From: Arthrobacter bussei
GTDB taxonomy: Bacteria > Actinomycetota > Actinomycetes > Actinomycetales > Micrococcaceae
Length of the DNA: 64,000 nucleotides
Assembly: GCF_009377195.2 (NCBI RefSeq)
Contig: NZ_VJXX01000001.1
Span: forward strand, 124,001-188,000
Reading direction: 5' to 3'
Shown here piece by piece: positions 8,341 to 17,960 of the stretch. The notes under the pieces are model-generated. The model was not told the DNA's origin, made no database searches, and was given only the letters and a program-made list of their open reading frames with translations. The position numbers and the translations under genes are program-made. Numbering within the stretch: position 1 is the first letter of the stretch; the number at the start of each line of letters is the position of its first letter.

Positions 8341-8734
8341 GGATGGGTCGACCGATACGCCGGGTTCTGTCATCGCACACCGTTGCCGCCGTGCGAGTGG
8401 CGACCATCCATCTACGGACGCCGTTGCCGACGCCCTCCAGCGGCCTACCCGTGCACTCGGGCGGGCAGCCCTCGAACGCGCACTGTCTGGCCTTGCTCCG
8501 GGTGGGGTTTACCGAGCCGCACCGGTCACCCGGCACGCTGGTGGTCTCTTACACCGCCTTTTCACCCTTACTCCCCTTCACGCCGGAGCGTGGTGGGGAG
8601 CGGTCTCTTTTCTGTGGCACTGGCCTGCGGGTCACCCCGAGTGGGCGTTACCCACCACCCTGCCCTAGGGAGCCCGGACGTTCCTCGGTGGCCCGCGCAA
8701 GCGGGCTCAACGCGGCCGCCTGGTCGACCCATCC
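8341..8734 (-). ncRNA. rnpB: RNase P RNA, type A
   Basis: Catalytic RNA that matures the 5' ends of tRNAs. On the minus strand the 5' end GGATGGGTCGACC (8734-8722) pairs with the 3' strand GGTCGACCCATCC (8353-8341) to form P1. The conserved P4 region GAGGAACGTCCGGGCTCC lies near the 5' end, and ACAGAACCCGGCGTATCGG near the 3' end. GGTAAACCCC and a GC-rich P12-like arm lie between them. The length of about 394 nt fits actinobacterial rnpB. The 5' end is supported by a -10 box 7 nt upstream. Confidence 0.95.
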
Positions 8735-8741
8735 GTCATCC

Positions 8742-8747
8742 ATTCTA
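8742..8747 (-). promoter_or_regulatory. -10 box of rnpB
   Basis: TAGAAT on the minus strand, 7 nt before the predicted first base of rnpB at 8734. The -35 region is not clear. Confidence 0.45.
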
Positions 8748-8820
8748 GGGGTTCGGTCCCGCTCCTCCGGTCGGCAGGCAGGCGGGTGTCCGCGCGTGCG
8801 GCCGGCCCGTCGAGATCCGA

Positions 8821-8826
8821 TACGGT
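8821..8826 (+). promoter_or_regulatory. -10 box of yaaA, leaderless layout
   Basis: TACGGT is followed by 6 nt (TGATCG) and then the GTG start of yaaA. No SD is present. Confidence 0.45.
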
Positions 8827-8832
8827 TGATCG

Positions 8833-9594
8833 GTGCTGATCCTCCTCCCGCCCTCCGAAGGCAAAGCCGCAGCGCGGAAGGGGGACCCCCTCGTCCTCGA
8901 GGATCTCGCGTTCCCCGAACTCACGAAGGCCCGCAGGACCGTCCTCACGGCGCTGAAGGCAGCAAGCGGTCACGACGACGCCCACGCGCTGCTCGGCGTC
9001 GGAGCATCGCTGGCGGAGGACGTGCGACGGAACCTGGTCCTCGAGGCCGCCGCTGCCGCCCCCGCCCACGACGTGTACTCCGGGGTCCTCTACGACGCGC
9101 TCGGGTACGCCACGATGACCGCGGTGCAGAAGCGGCGGGCACGCGAGCAGTGCGTCGTCGTCTCCGGCCTGTGGGGAGCCATCGGGTTCGGCGACAGGAT
9201 CCCGGCCTATCGCCTGTCCATGGCCGTGGACCTACCCGGCACCGGACGGCTGGCGAGCTTCTGGAAGCAGCACCTCGCCGCACCCCTGACCGGGCGCGCC
9301 GGCACGGACCTGATCGTCGACTGCCGTTCCAGTACCTACACCCCGGCATGGGCCCCGCCTCCGCAGCAGACGGCCGCCGTCAGTGTCTTCCAGCTCCGCA
9401 ACGGGAGGCGAACCGTCGTCTCGCACTTCGCCAAGCACACGCGAGGCGAACTCGCGCGCCACCTCCTGACGCGGCGAGGCACGGCACCCACCTCCGCGGA
9501 GGCGCTGCTGCGCGCCACTCAGGAGCGGTGGCCGGCGGAGCTCACTCCGGCGACGGCACGGAAGCCGGCCCAGCTCGCCATCCTCATCGACTGA
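8833..9594 (+). CDS. yaaA: YaaA/DUF328 family peroxide-stress protein
   Basis: 253 residues beginning with the family signature MLILLPPSEGK. Other family features are LYDALGY, VVVSGLWGAIGFGDRIPAYRL, and a C-terminal VVSHFAKHTRGELAR. The E. coli member lowers intracellular iron under peroxide stress and binds DNA; the role in actinobacteria is less clear. The GTG start has a TANNNT box 6 nt upstream. The 84 bp after the stop hold no terminator before the convergent RNase H gene. Confidence 0.88.
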   Translation: MLILLPPSEGKAAARKGDPLVLEDLAFPELTKARRTVLTALKAASGHDDAHALLGVGASLAEDVRRNLVLEAAAAAPAHDVYSGVLYDALGYATMTAVQKRRAREQCVVVSGLWGAIGFGDRIPAYRLSMAVDLPGTGRLASFWKQHLAAPLTGRAGTDLIVDCRSSTYTPAWAPPPQQTAAVSVFQLRNGRRTVVSHFAKHTRGELARHLLTRRGTAPTSAEALLRATQERWPAELTPATARKPAQLAILID

Positions 9595-9678
9595 CCACCG
9601 TCCACCCGCCGTGCCACGCGGAAAACGATCCTGACGCACCGCATGCGCCGCGTGCAGGGTCCCCGACCCCAGGAGTAT

Positions 9679-10623
9679 TCAGCGGGCGACGAGCTCCACC
9701 TCGAAACCCTCGGCGTTCTCGAGGTAGGCGGCGTAATGGCCGGCACCACCTGCATAGGGGTGCTTGTCGGGGAAGAGCAGCGACCAGCCGTGACTCGCCG
9801 CGCGGCGCACCAGGAGGTCGACGTCCGCCCGCGAGCCGGCGTGGAACGCGAGGTGGTTCACGCCCGGGCAGCGGCGTTCGTGGTGTCCCGCCGCGAGGTC
9901 GGGACCGCTCTCGAGCACGACATAGAAGTCGTCGGATCCGTAGCTGGTGCCGTCCCGCCATGACTCGCGCTGCGGGAAACCCAACCGCTCGAGCAGCCAG
10001 CCGAGGCTCTCCCGCGACCCGGCGAGATCACCGGTCCACACCTCGACGTGGTGCAGCCTGCCCGCAGGTCGTGGCGCGGTGGGCGCGGGATCCGGCTCGA
10101 TGGCGGCCATGGGAGCTGCCTGGGCGCGGGGCTTCCACTCGACTCCGGCCATGCCCGCATCCATGGCCTCGTTCGACAGCCGGTCGGCATCCTTGTTGCG
10201 CTCACGCGGGATCCACTCGTAGCTCACGCGCCGCGGATCGAGCACCTTCCGCGCCTTCGCAGCCAGGATCCGCATGTCGGCGTGCTTGATCTGCCACCGA
10301 CCGGACATCTGCTCGACGACGAGCTTCGAGTCCATCTTCACGTGGACGGACGCGGTCGGGTTGATCTCCCGCGCGAGTTCGAGACCGGACACGAGACCGG
10401 AGTACTCCGCGACATTGTTGGACGCCTTGCCGATGTAGGCGGCTTTCTCGACGAGGATCCGGCCCGTGTCCGGGTCCCTGACGAGCGCGCCGTAGCCGGC
10501 GTGGCCCGGGTTGCCGCGGGACCCGCCATCGGCCTCGACGACGAGCCGTGCCGGGGCGTCCGTCACCGCCTCCCCGCTCTGCTGGTCCTGCTCGTAGGGG
10601 TCGAACAACTGCTCATCCGTCAC
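9679..10623 (-). CDS. RNase HI domain fused to a VOC (glyoxalase-fold) domain
   Basis: 314 residues. Residues about 20-160 form an RNase HI domain that cuts RNA in RNA-DNA hybrids. The four acidic active-site residues are present: Asp in VVEADGGSRGNPGHAGYG, Glu in NNVAEYSGL, Asp in VKMDSKLVVEQM, and Asp in NKDADRLSNEAMD. A Pro/Ala linker leads to a VOC domain (about 190-314) with possible metal ligands in LHHVEVW, GVNHLAFHAG and GFEVELVAR. In mycobacteria the gene in this position (Rv2228c) carries a CobC-type phosphatase domain instead. The GTG start overlaps the preceding stop as GTGA, indicating translational coupling. Confidence 0.88.
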   Translation of the reverse strand: MTDEQLFDPYEQDQQSGEAVTDAPARLVVEADGGSRGNPGHAGYGALVRDPDTGRILVEKAAYIGKASNNVAEYSGLVSGLELAREINPTASVHVKMDSKLVVEQMSGRWQIKHADMRILAAKARKVLDPRRVSYEWIPRERNKDADRLSNEAMDAGMAGVEWKPRAQAAPMAAIEPDPAPTAPRPAGRLHHVEVWTGDLAGSRESLGWLLERLGFPQRESWRDGTSYGSDDFYVVLESGPDLAAGHHERRCPGVNHLAFHAGSRADVDLLVRRAASHGWSLLFPDKHPYAGGAGHYAAYLENAEGFEVELVAR

Positions 10624-11369
10624 GGCTGCTGGATCCCCCACTCGCTCGACCGCACGAGGATGCAGCCGGAGTCGGGACACAGCACGATGTCGTCCGGGGC
10701 GGCTCCGGAGATATCGGCCAGGTCGCCGGGGCTGAGCTGCATGCCCGAGCCCTCGGACTTGCCGTGGAACAGGCGCGCGGCGCCGACCCCGCGCCGCGCG
10801 AGGATCCGCTCGTACATGGTCAGGAGCGGCGCGTCGAAGGTCGCGGCGAGCTCGTCCCGCCGGGCCTGGACGGAACTGCGCTGTTCTTCGATGGCCGCCA
10901 CCTCGGCGTCGCGCGCCTCCTCCAGGCCGCGCAGCTCGGCGCGCACGCCGTTGGTCCTGCCCTGTACCTCGAGCTGGGCGGACCGCGCGGCCTCCACGCG
11001 CTCCATGACGTCGAGTTCCACGTCCTCGAGATCGGAGCGCCGCTTCGTCAGGGAGGCCACCTCGTGCTGCAGCGCCGTCAGGTCCTTCGACGTCCCGGTT
11101 CCGCTGTTGAGCCGCTTGTCGTCGCGCTCCAGCCGGTTCACCACCGACTGCACCTCGTCCTCCGCACGCGTCAGTTCCCGCTCGAGGTCGCCGAGCTCCG
11201 TGGTGGCACGGACCAGTTCCCCGTCCACCTCGGCGACGCGCGCGCCGACGATCCCCAGTTCGGGATTGCTGCGCGCGGCGGCCGCCTGTCGTGTCAGCTT
11301 GTTGAGGGTCGAGTCGAGGGCCTGCAGATCGAGCAGGCGTAATTGTTCCTCGGGAGCAGCCTTGGCCAC
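10620..11369 (-). CDS. coiled-coil protein with degenerate C4 zinc-ribbon domain
   Basis: 249 residues. The first 170 form a long heptad-rich coiled coil with many Glu/Arg/Leu residues. The C-terminus matches the zf-RING_7 (C4 zinc ribbon) family. The family normally has two CxxC knuckles. Here the first is replaced by SEGSGM, and only CPDSGC remains before ILVRSS, so a four-cysteine zinc site cannot form. The function is unknown; the family usually sits between Nif3 and RNase H genes, as here. The GTG start ending at 11369 has a clear GGAGG 7 nt upstream. Confidence 0.83.
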   Translation of the reverse strand: MAKAAPEEQLRLLDLQALDSTLNKLTRQAAAARSNPELGIVGARVAEVDGELVRATTELGDLERELTRAEDEVQSVVNRLERDDKRLNSGTGTSKDLTALQHEVASLTKRRSDLEDVELDVMERVEAARSAQLEVQGRTNGVRAELRGLEEARDAEVAAIEEQRSSVQARRDELAATFDAPLLTMYERILARRGVGAARLFHGKSEGSGMQLSPGDLADISGAAPDDIVLCPDSGCILVRSSEWGIQQP

Positions 11370-11537
11370 GGAAAACCTCCAGGATGGGGACGGGTGGTGC
11401 ACGACGGGCGGGCGGGGGCGTCGTCCAAGCCTAGGCCACGGTGCGGGCGAGCACGGCGCGGGCGGACCGACGGGCGGCGTGCCGCGAGCCTCGACCGCGC
11501 GACGGACGACGACGGACTGCGGCGGCTCAGCGGCGGC

Positions 11538-12506
11538 TCAGCGGCCCGGGGTCAGGACGAAGTCCCACGGATCGGTGTTCACGCCGCTGACACGGATGTC
11601 GGTGCCGAAGCCCTGGTCCGACAGCACGTTGCCGAGGGCCTCGGCCGCGGGGGTGAGCCACAGCCATTCGCTGCCGAAGTGGGAGACGTCGATCAGGTAC
11701 GGTGCGGCGCCTGCGGCCGCCTCCCGCACCTCGGACGCCGGATGGTGGCGCAGGTCCGCCGTGACGTAGACGTCGGCGCGGCTGGCCCGGACGCTGTCGA
11801 ACAGCGAATCCCCTGCGCCGCCGCAGACGGCGATGCGCCGGACCATCGCGTCCTTGTCCCCTGCCACCCGGACGCCACCGGCGACCGCGGGGAGGATCGA
11901 GAACACCGAGGCGGCGAAATCTCCGAGGGTCGCCGGCGCGGCGAGGTCGCCCACCCTCCCGATGCCCTCCTCGGGCAGACCCTCGGCGGCGCGGGTGAGC
12001 GGCTCCACGTCCTGAAGGCCGAGCGCGTCGGCGAGGACGTCGGAGACGCCCCCGACGGCGCTGTCCCCGTTGGTGTGCACCGTGACGAGAGCGCAACCGG
12101 CTTCGATGAGCCGGTGGATGGCCTCGCCCTTGAAGCCCGCGGCAGCCACCGAGGAGACGGGCTTCAGGAGGAGGGGATGGTGGGAGATGATCATCGTGGC
12201 GCCCCAGTCGAGCGCCTCGTCGAGCACTGCGGCGGTCGGGTCGACGGTGAAGAGGATCTTCCCCACGCGGTTGCCGGACCGCCCGGCCACGAGGCCGACG
12301 GCGTCCCACCCCTCCGCCAGGCTCTCCGGCCACAACTCCTCGATGGCGACGAGGACATCTCCGACGGTCGGCGTGGCCGTCTCGTCGGACTCCGGCGCGG
12401 CGTCGGAGCCGGGTACCTCGCGCGCCGTGGGGTCGCCCTGGAGAGTCTGCCCGGTCGGCTCCTCAGTCGAGGGGGCGACGCCGGCGTCGTGCTCGTTGTT
12501 GTCCAT
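11538..12506 (-). CDS. Nif3-like dinuclear metal centre protein
   Basis: 322 residues. The Nif3/YbgI/DUF34 family forms toroidal hexamers with a two-metal site, and its function is unsettled. Visible signatures are GWDAVGLVAG near residue 65, TMIISHHPLLLK with the metal-binding histidines near 105, VHTNGDSA near 145, and SHFGSEW towards the end. The first 45 residues are acidic and Pro/Thr-rich, probably disordered and unlike the compact start of most relatives. It lies upstream of the zinc-ribbon and RNase H genes on the same strand, separated by 168 nt from the next gene. Confidence 0.88.
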   Translation of the reverse strand: MDNNEHDAGVAPSTEEPTGQTLQGDPTAREVPGSDAAPESDETATPTVGDVLVAIEELWPESLAEGWDAVGLVAGRSGNRVGKILFTVDPTAAVLDEALDWGATMIISHHPLLLKPVSSVAAAGFKGEAIHRLIEAGCALVTVHTNGDSAVGGVSDVLADALGLQDVEPLTRAAEGLPEEGIGRVGDLAAPATLGDFAASVFSILPAVAGGVRVAGDKDAMVRRIAVCGGAGDSLFDSVRASRADVYVTADLRHHPASEVREAAAGAAPYLIDVSHFGSEWLWLTPAAEALGNVLSDQGFGTDIRVSGVNTDPWDFVLTPGR

Positions 12507-12647
12507 GCCACCAGTAATACCCGCCCGTCGCACGGCCTCCAACTCGCACCCGGACCCGCCTCGGAGCTCACGCCGGACGCCGTCCGCTTTCACTGCGGGC
12601 TGATCCGCCGCGGGAATCTTCGGTGCGCGCCGCGCATTGACACAGTC

Positions 12648-13172
12648 ATGAAGACATTTGTGCTTGGAGGGGGCTGTTTCTGGTGCCTCGATGCCCTTTA
12701 CCAGAAGACCCGCGGCGTAACCGACGTCGTCTCGGGCTACACCGGCGGCCACACGAAGCATCCCGACTACGACTCCGTCTGCTCCGGCATGACCGGCCAC
12801 GCCGAGGTCGTCGCGGTGAGCTTCGACGAGACCGTCATCCCCGAGGACGTCGTCCTCGACATGTTCTTCGTCTCCCATGACCCCACGACGCTCAACCGTC
12901 AGGGCTACGACGTCGGTACGCAGTACCGCAGCGTCATGTACTACCAGGACGCCGAGCAGAAGGCGCTCTACGAGGACGCGATCGAGAGGAACCAGGAGAA
13001 CTGGAAGAACCCGATCGTCACCGAGGTCAGCAGGCTGCCCGAGTTCCACGTCGCCGAGGACTGGCACCAGAACTACTACGCCAAGCACCCCGAGCAGGGG
13101 TACTGCCAGGTGATCATCAATCCGAAGCTGTCCAAGGCGCGGAAATATTACTCCCAGTGGCTCGCCGCATAG
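12648..13172 (+). CDS. msrA: peptide methionine (S)-S-oxide reductase
   Basis: 174 residues, full length for MsrA. The enzyme repairs the S-epimer of methionine sulfoxide in proteins, using thioredoxin. The catalytic motif GGGCFWCLDA is at residues 7-16. GYTGGHTKHPDYDSVCSGMTGHAEVV and FFVSHDPTTLNRQGYDVGTQYRS are typical family blocks further on, quoted here only by their key words. Only one late Cys (QGYCQ) could act as the resolving residue. The gene is divergent from the Nif3-like gene. No msrB is nearby. Confidence 0.95.
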   Translation: MKTFVLGGGCFWCLDALYQKTRGVTDVVSGYTGGHTKHPDYDSVCSGMTGHAEVVAVSFDETVIPEDVVLDMFFVSHDPTTLNRQGYDVGTQYRSVMYYQDAEQKALYEDAIERNQENWKNPIVTEVSRLPEFHVAEDWHQNYYAKHPEQGYCQVIINPKLSKARKYYSQWLAA

Positions 13173-13205
13173 GCGGTAGGGTCTCCAGCCGTTAGGCTGA
13201 CCGCC

Positions 13206-13246
13206 GTCGTCACGGCGGATGGCTCGACGGTCCCCGCCGTGACGAC
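13206..13246 (+). promoter_or_regulatory. 13-bp inverted repeat upstream of cysK
   Basis: GTCGTCACGGCGG (13206-13218) and CCGCCGTGACGAC (13234-13246) are perfect complements with a 15-nt loop. There is no T run, so a classical terminator is unlikely. The position, 36 nt before the cysK start, allows either an operator or a 5'UTR hairpin. Confidence 0.4.
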
Positions 13247-13282
13247 GACTCCCCTCCCGACTCCAGAACAGGCAGGCCCCGC

Positions 13283-14218
13283 ATGGCAAAGATCTACGAC
13301 GACGTCACCCAGTTGGTCGGACGCACTCCCCTCGTGCGCCTGAACCGCCTCACCGAGGGACTCGATGCGCAGGTCGCCGTCAAGCTGGAGTTCTACAACC
13401 CCGCGAACAGCGTGAAGGACCGCATCGGCGTCGCCATCATCGACGCCGCCGAGCAGGCCGGCGCGCTGCGGCCGGGTGGCACCATCGTGGAAGGGACCTC
13501 GGGGAACACCGGGATCGCCCTCGCGATGGTCGGCGCCGCCCGGGGCTACAAGGTGATCCTGACCATGCCCGAGACCATGTCCACCGAGCGCCGGGTCATG
13601 CTGCGCGCGTACGGCGCGGAGATCGTCCTGACGCCGGGTTCCGAGGGAATGCGCGGCGCCGTCGAGCGGGCCAAGGACATCGTCGCCTCGACCGAGAACG
13701 CCATCTGGGCCCAGCAGTTCGCCAACGCGGCCAACCCGGCCATCCACCGTGCCACCACGGCCGAGGAGGTCTGGGAGGACACGGATGGCGCAGTCGACAT
13801 CTTCGTCGCAGGCGTGGGCACCGGCGGGACCATCACCGGCGTCGGCCAGGTGCTGAAGGAACGCAAGCCCGGAGTGCAGATCGTCGCCGTCGAGCCCGCA
13901 GACTCGCCCATCCTCAACGGCGGAGCTCCCGGACCGCACAAGATCCAGGGCCTCGGCGCCAACTTCATCCCGGAGAACCTGGACCGCGACGCCTACGACG
14001 AGGTGCTGGACGCCACCGTCGAGGATTCCGTCCGCGTGGCACGCGCGCTCGGCACGCAGGAGGGCATCCTCGGGGGGATCTCGTCCGGCGCGATCGTATG
14101 GGCAGCACTCGAACTCGCCAAGCGGCCCGAGAACGCCGGTAAGCTCATCGTGGCGATCGTCTGCGACTTCGGCGAGCGCTACATCTCCACGGTGCTCTTC
14201 GACGACATCCGCGGCTGA
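13283..14218 (+). CDS. cysK: cysteine synthase A (O-acetylserine sulfhydrylase)
   Basis: 311 residues. A PLP enzyme that makes cysteine from O-acetylserine and sulfide. The PLP lysine lies in [11 protein letters not shown] near residue 43, the substrate loop is [12 protein letters not shown] near 72, and the phosphate-binding glycine loop is [12 protein letters not shown] near 175. The C-terminal [10 protein letters not shown] is typical of the CysK rather than the CBS type. cysE follows after 90 nt, giving the usual serine-to-cysteine pair, and the two enzymes commonly form a complex. Confidence 0.96.
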   Translation: MAKIYDDVTQLVGRTPLVRLNRLTEGLDAQVAVKLEFYNPANSVKDRIGVAIIDAAEQAGALRPGGTIVEGTSGNTGIALAMVGAARGYKVILTMPETMSTERRVMLRAYGAEIVLTPGSEGMRGAVERAKDIVASTENAIWAQQFANAANPAIHRATTAEEVWEDTDGAVDIFVAGVGTGGTITGVGQVLKERKPGVQIVAVEPADSPILNGGAPGPHKIQGLGANFIPENLDRDAYDEVLDATVEDSVRVARALGTQEGILGGISSGAIVWAALELAKRPENAGKLIVAIVCDFGERYISTVLFDDIRG

Positions 14219-14308
14219 CCCGGCCGCGAATCACCCCTGACAGCCGCTCCGATCCGCTGACATCACGTCCGGTCGATGCAGCACCACCACCCCATGCGAA
14301 GGTAGCCG

Positions 14309-14896
14309 GTGAGTTTTCTAGAACGATTGCGCGAGGATCTCGAGACGGCGCGCACTCATGATCCGGCCGCACGTGGAGACGTGGAGAACACCATCGTGTA
14401 CTCGGGCCTCCACGCGATCTGGGTCCACCGCCTCACGCACCGCATGTGGCGTACCGAGGGCCTGCGCTTCCCCGCACGGGTACTCTCGCAACTCGCCCGG
14501 GTGCTCACCGGCGTCGAGATCCATCCGGCGGCGACGATCGGCCGCAGGTTCTTCATCGACCACGGCATGGGTATCGTCATCGGCGGCACGGCCGAGATCG
14601 GCGACGACGTCATGCTGTACCAGGGCGTCACGCTGGGCGGCCGATCGCTCGAGAAGGTCAAGCGCCACCCCACGATCGGTGACCGCGTGACGATCGGGGC
14701 GGGCGCCAAGGTGCTCGGTCCCATCACGATCGGCGCCGGGAGCGCGGTGGGCGCGAACGCCGTCGTCGTCAAGGACACCCCGCCGGACTCGATCGTGACG
14801 GGGATCCCGGCGACGTTCCGCCACCGCGACTCGCGGCGCGAGACACAGCCCGCGGTGGATCCGGCCGAGTACGTGGACCCCGCGATCTACATCTGA
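14309..14896 (+). CDS. cysE: serine O-acetyltransferase
   Basis: 195 residues, the short form found in Gram-positive bacteria; it lacks most of the N-terminal helical domain of the E. coli enzyme. It makes O-acetylserine from serine and acetyl-CoA. The left-handed beta-helix is marked by hexapeptides from residue 70, including [16 protein letters not shown] with the catalytic His-Asp pair and GVTLGGRS. The C-terminus ends YVDPAIYI; the terminal Ile fits the CysK-binding tail. The GTG start at 14309 follows GAAGG. Confidence 0.95.
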   Translation: MSFLERLREDLETARTHDPAARGDVENTIVYSGLHAIWVHRLTHRMWRTEGLRFPARVLSQLARVLTGVEIHPAATIGRRFFIDHGMGIVIGGTAEIGDDVMLYQGVTLGGRSLEKVKRHPTIGDRVTIGAGAKVLGPITIGAGSAVGANAVVVKDTPPDSIVTGIPATFRHRDSRRETQPAVDPAEYVDPAIYI

Positions 14897-14901
14897 GCCT
14901 C

Positions 14902-14945
14902 GAACGCAGGGAGACCCCGGACCACGGTCCGGGGTCTCTGCGTTC
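14902..14945. terminator. bidirectional terminator, cysE / gnd
   Basis: GAACGCAGGGAGACCCCGGACC (by position 14902-14923, quoted through its ends GAACGCAG and CCCCGGACC) pairs with 14926-14945 (GGTCCGGGGTCTCTGCGTTC) with one small bulge and a short loop. It lies between the convergent cysE and gnd genes and can serve both strands. Confidence 0.75.
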
Positions 14946-14954
14946 AGCGTGCCG

Positions 14955-16394
14955 TCAGTGGGTGTCAACGGCCTCGATCTCGGACTTGTCCTCGCCCCAC
15001 AGCGTATGGAAGGTGCCCTCGGTGTCCACGCGGTTGTAGGTGTGCGCGCCGAAGAGGTCCCGCAGTCCCTGGGTGAGCGCGGCCGGCAGGCGGGGGCGGC
15101 GCAGTCCGTCGTAGTACGCGAGCGACGCCGAGAAGACCGGCACGGGGATGCCGAGCTGGACGGCGGTCGAGACGACGCGGCGCCAGGCGGGGACCGCACC
15201 GGCGATGGCCTCGGTGAAGGCCGGTGCGAGCAGCAGGTTCGCCGGACGCTCGTCGGCCACGGCGTAGGCCTTCATGATGTCGTCCAGCAGTTCCGCCCGG
15301 ATGATGCAGCCCGCGCGCCACAGCGAGGCGATCTCGTCGAGCTTCAGGTCCCAGCCGTACTCCTTCGCGGCCGCCGTGAGCATGTCGATGCCCTGCGCGT
15401 AGCTGACGAGCTTGGAGGCGTAGAGGGCGAGCCGCACGTCCTCGACGAAACTCTCGGGGAGCTCCACCGCCGCCTCGTGGCCCTGCAGCATCTCCTGGGC
15501 GGGCACCCGCTGGTCCTTCTGCGAGGACAGCGCCCGGGCGAACACCGACTCGGCGATACCCGACGTGGGGCTCCCGAGCTCGAGGGCTGACACGACCGTC
15601 CAGCGGCCGGTGCCCTTCTGGCCCGCCGAGTCGACGACGACGTCCACGAAGGGCTTGCCCGTGCGCCCGTCGACGTGGCCGAGGACCTCTGCGGTGATCT
15701 CGATCAGGAAGGAGGACAGGGTGCCCGAGTTCCAGTCGGTGAAGATCTTCGCCTGCTCGGCGGGCTCGATGCCCGCACCGGAACGCAGGAGATCGAAGGC
15801 CTCGCCGATGACCTGCATGTCGGCGTACTCGATCCCGTTGTGCACCATCTTCACGAAGTGGCCGGCGCCGTCCGTGCCGATCCAGCGGCAGCAGGGCTCC
15901 CCGTTGTACTTGGCGGAGATCTTCTCCAGCATCGGGCCCAGGGAGTCGTAGGACTCGCGGGAGCCGCCGGGCATGATCGACGGACCGAGGAGTGCGCCCT
16001 CCTCACCGCCCGAGACGCCGACGCCCACGAAGTGCAGGTCCTGCTGCGACAGGGCCGCCTCGCGACGGCGCGTGTCCTCGTAGTGGGAGTTGCCGCCGTC
16101 GATCACGATATCGCCGGGCTCCAGGAGCGGCGTGAGCTGGTCGATGACGGAATCCACGGGCTTGCCCGCCTTAACCATGATGAGCACCCGGCGGGGCTTC
16201 TCGAGGGAGTCGACGAGCTCCTGCAGTGTCTCGGTCCGGATGAAATCGCCGTCTCCGCCGTGCTTCTCCAGCAGGGTGTCGGTCTTCTCGATGGACCTGT
16301 TGTGCAGGGCCACGGTGTACCCGTTGCGGGCCAGGTTCCGGGCCAGGTTCGCTCCCATGACTGCCAGGCCTGTGACGCCGATCTGTGCGCTCAA
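14955..16394 (-). CDS. gnd: 6-phosphogluconate dehydrogenase (NADP, decarboxylating)
   Basis: 479 residues, the long dimeric form. It converts 6-phosphogluconate to ribulose-5-phosphate and CO2 in the oxidative pentose phosphate pathway. The Rossmann motif [18 protein letters not shown] is at the N-terminus, followed by the NADP-preferring HNRS. The substrate block has [10 protein letters not shown], and the catalytic Lys lies in [16 protein letters not shown]. The start is TTG (ending at 16394) behind GGAG with 6-nt spacing; no in-frame ATG is near. A glucose-6-phosphate dehydrogenase gene lies 30 kb away. Confidence 0.95.
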   Translation of the reverse strand: MSAQIGVTGLAVMGANLARNLARNGYTVALHNRSIEKTDTLLEKHGGDGDFIRTETLQELVDSLEKPRRVLIMVKAGKPVDSVIDQLTPLLEPGDIVIDGGNSHYEDTRRREAALSQQDLHFVGVGVSGGEEGALLGPSIMPGGSRESYDSLGPMLEKISAKYNGEPCCRWIGTDGAGHFVKMVHNGIEYADMQVIGEAFDLLRSGAGIEPAEQAKIFTDWNSGTLSSFLIEITAEVLGHVDGRTGKPFVDVVVDSAGQKGTGRWTVVSALELGSPTSGIAESVFARALSSQKDQRVPAQEMLQGHEAAVELPESFVEDVRLALYASKLVSYAQGIDMLTAAAKEYGWDLKLDEIASLWRAGCIIRAELLDDIMKAYAVADERPANLLLAPAFTEAIAGAVPAWRRVVSTAVQLGIPVPVFSASLAYYDGLRRPRLPAALTQGLRDLFGAHTYNRVDTEGTFHTLWGEDKSEIEAVDTH

Positions 16395-16636
16395 TGTGTT
16401 CTCCGTCGTTTGTCAGCTGCATGCATGTGCGCTGCAGGTGCCGGTGCTCGGCGCGTCTCCGCGCGGGCCGTCCGGTCGCTTTCACACTATTACCGTCGCG
16501 ACGCCTGCCGCTACACCGCCGGCCTGCGGGGACGCTTTGTTTCGTCGGGGAGCGATTCCCGGGACCGCCGGCATGTGTCCCGATCGACAGCTGCTCCGGC
16601 TGGGTCGCTGGCGCCATCCATGAAAGAATGATAAGG

Positions 16637-17863
16637 ATGTCCGACGTTACCGTTACCCCCACTGCCCCCGCCCCCGCCACGGCGCGCCCTCAGGTGCGCC
16701 CCGAAGTGGAAGGTGCGCAGCCCATCGTGGCGAGCGACGGCCGGCCGCTGCTGCAGTTCAAGTCGCCGCGTGTCAGCCAGCCGCCGGTGCACCTGGCGGA
16801 TCTCACGCTCACGGAGCGGCAGGACCGCCTGAAGGAGCTGGGGCACCAGGGCTTCCGCGCCAAGCAGCTCTCCACCCACTACTTCTCGCACTACACGACG
16901 GATCCCGCCGCGATGAGCGATCTTCCGAAGGCCGGTCGCGAGGACCTGGTGGCAGCGATGTTCCCGCCGCTGCTCACCGAGGTGAAGCGCCTGACGACGG
17001 ACAACGGCGACACCATCAAGTTCCTCTGGCGCCTGTTCGACGGGGCCCTCGTCGAATCGGTGCTCATGCGGTACCCGGGCCGCGTCACGCTCTGCGTGTC
17101 CTCGCAGGCCGGCTGCGGCATGAACTGCCCGTTCTGCGCCACCGGCCAGGCCGGCCTCACCCGCAACATGTCGACGGCGGAGATCGTGGACCAGGTCGTC
17201 GCGGCGAACCGGGCCCTCGCCGAAGGTGCGTTGGGTGATCTGCGGACGGACGGCGGGCACGACGCCGACCGCGTCACCAACATCGTGTTCATGGGGATGG
17301 GTGAGCCGCTCGCCAACTACAAGCGCGTGATGGCGGCCCTGCACCGCTTCGTCGACGACTCCCCCGAGGGCCTCGGCATGTCCGCACGCAACATCACCGT
17401 GTCGACGGTGGGCCTCGTGCCCGCGATCGACAAGCTGGCCGCGGAAAACCTCCCGGTGACCTTCGCGCTGTCCCTGCACGCACCCGACGACGAACTGCGC
17501 GACGAGCTGATCCCGGTCAACACGAAGTGGAAGGTCGACGAGGCCCTGGACGCCGCGTACAACTACTACCGGACCACCGGGCGCCGGGTGAGTATCGAGT
17601 ACGCGCTCATCAAGGACATGAACGACCACGCCTGGCGCGCGGACCTGCTGGCCAAGAAGCTCAACCAGCGCGGGCGCGGCTGGGTGCACGTCAATCCGAT
17701 CCCGCTCAACCCGACACCGGGATCCATCTGGACGGCTTCGGAGAAGAGCGTCTCCACCGAGTTCATCAACCGCCTCCGTGCTGCCGGCATCCCCACCACG
17801 CTGCGGGACACCCGCGGCAAGGAGATCGACGGCGCCTGCGGCCAGCTCGCGGCGGGCGAATAG
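16637..17863 (+). CDS. rlmN: 23S rRNA (adenine2503-C2) / tRNA methyltransferase, radical SAM
   Basis: 408 residues. RlmN methylates C2 of A2503 in 23S rRNA and A37 of some tRNAs. The radical SAM cluster motif is [15 protein letters not shown] near residue 165. [10 protein letters not shown] follows, then [15 protein letters not shown]. The methyl-carrying C-terminal Cys is in [12 protein letters not shown]. The N-terminal 45 residues are a Pro/Ala-rich extension before the helical domain. The start is uncertain: ATG 16637 is used, but ATG 16628 is in frame 9 nt earlier. Confidence 0.95.
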   Translation: MSDVTVTPTAPAPATARPQVRPEVEGAQPIVASDGRPLLQFKSPRVSQPPVHLADLTLTERQDRLKELGHQGFRAKQLSTHYFSHYTTDPAAMSDLPKAGREDLVAAMFPPLLTEVKRLTTDNGDTIKFLWRLFDGALVESVLMRYPGRVTLCVSSQAGCGMNCPFCATGQAGLTRNMSTAEIVDQVVAANRALAEGALGDLRTDGGHDADRVTNIVFMGMGEPLANYKRVMAALHRFVDDSPEGLGMSARNITVSTVGLVPAIDKLAAENLPVTFALSLHAPDDELRDELIPVNTKWKVDEALDAAYNYYRTTGRRVSIEYALIKDMNDHAWRADLLAKKLNQRGRGWVHVNPIPLNPTPGSIWTASEKSVSTEFINRLRAAGIPTTLRDTRGKEIDGACGQLAAGE

Positions 17864-17874
17864 CGACCTCCTGA

Positions 17875-17905
17875 TTGGCGCGATCACTCGGCGTGCCGGT
17901 ATAGT
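17875..17905 (+). promoter_or_regulatory. promoter of tRNA-Val
   Basis: TTGGCG at 17875-17880 and TATAGT at 17900-17905 are separated by 19 nt. The good -10 box lies about 55 nt before the tRNA. Confidence 0.5.
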
Positions 17906-17960
17906 CGACCCTCGTGATGCAGCCGGTCCGTCAGGATCGGCCGGCTGCACCAGGTGCCAC

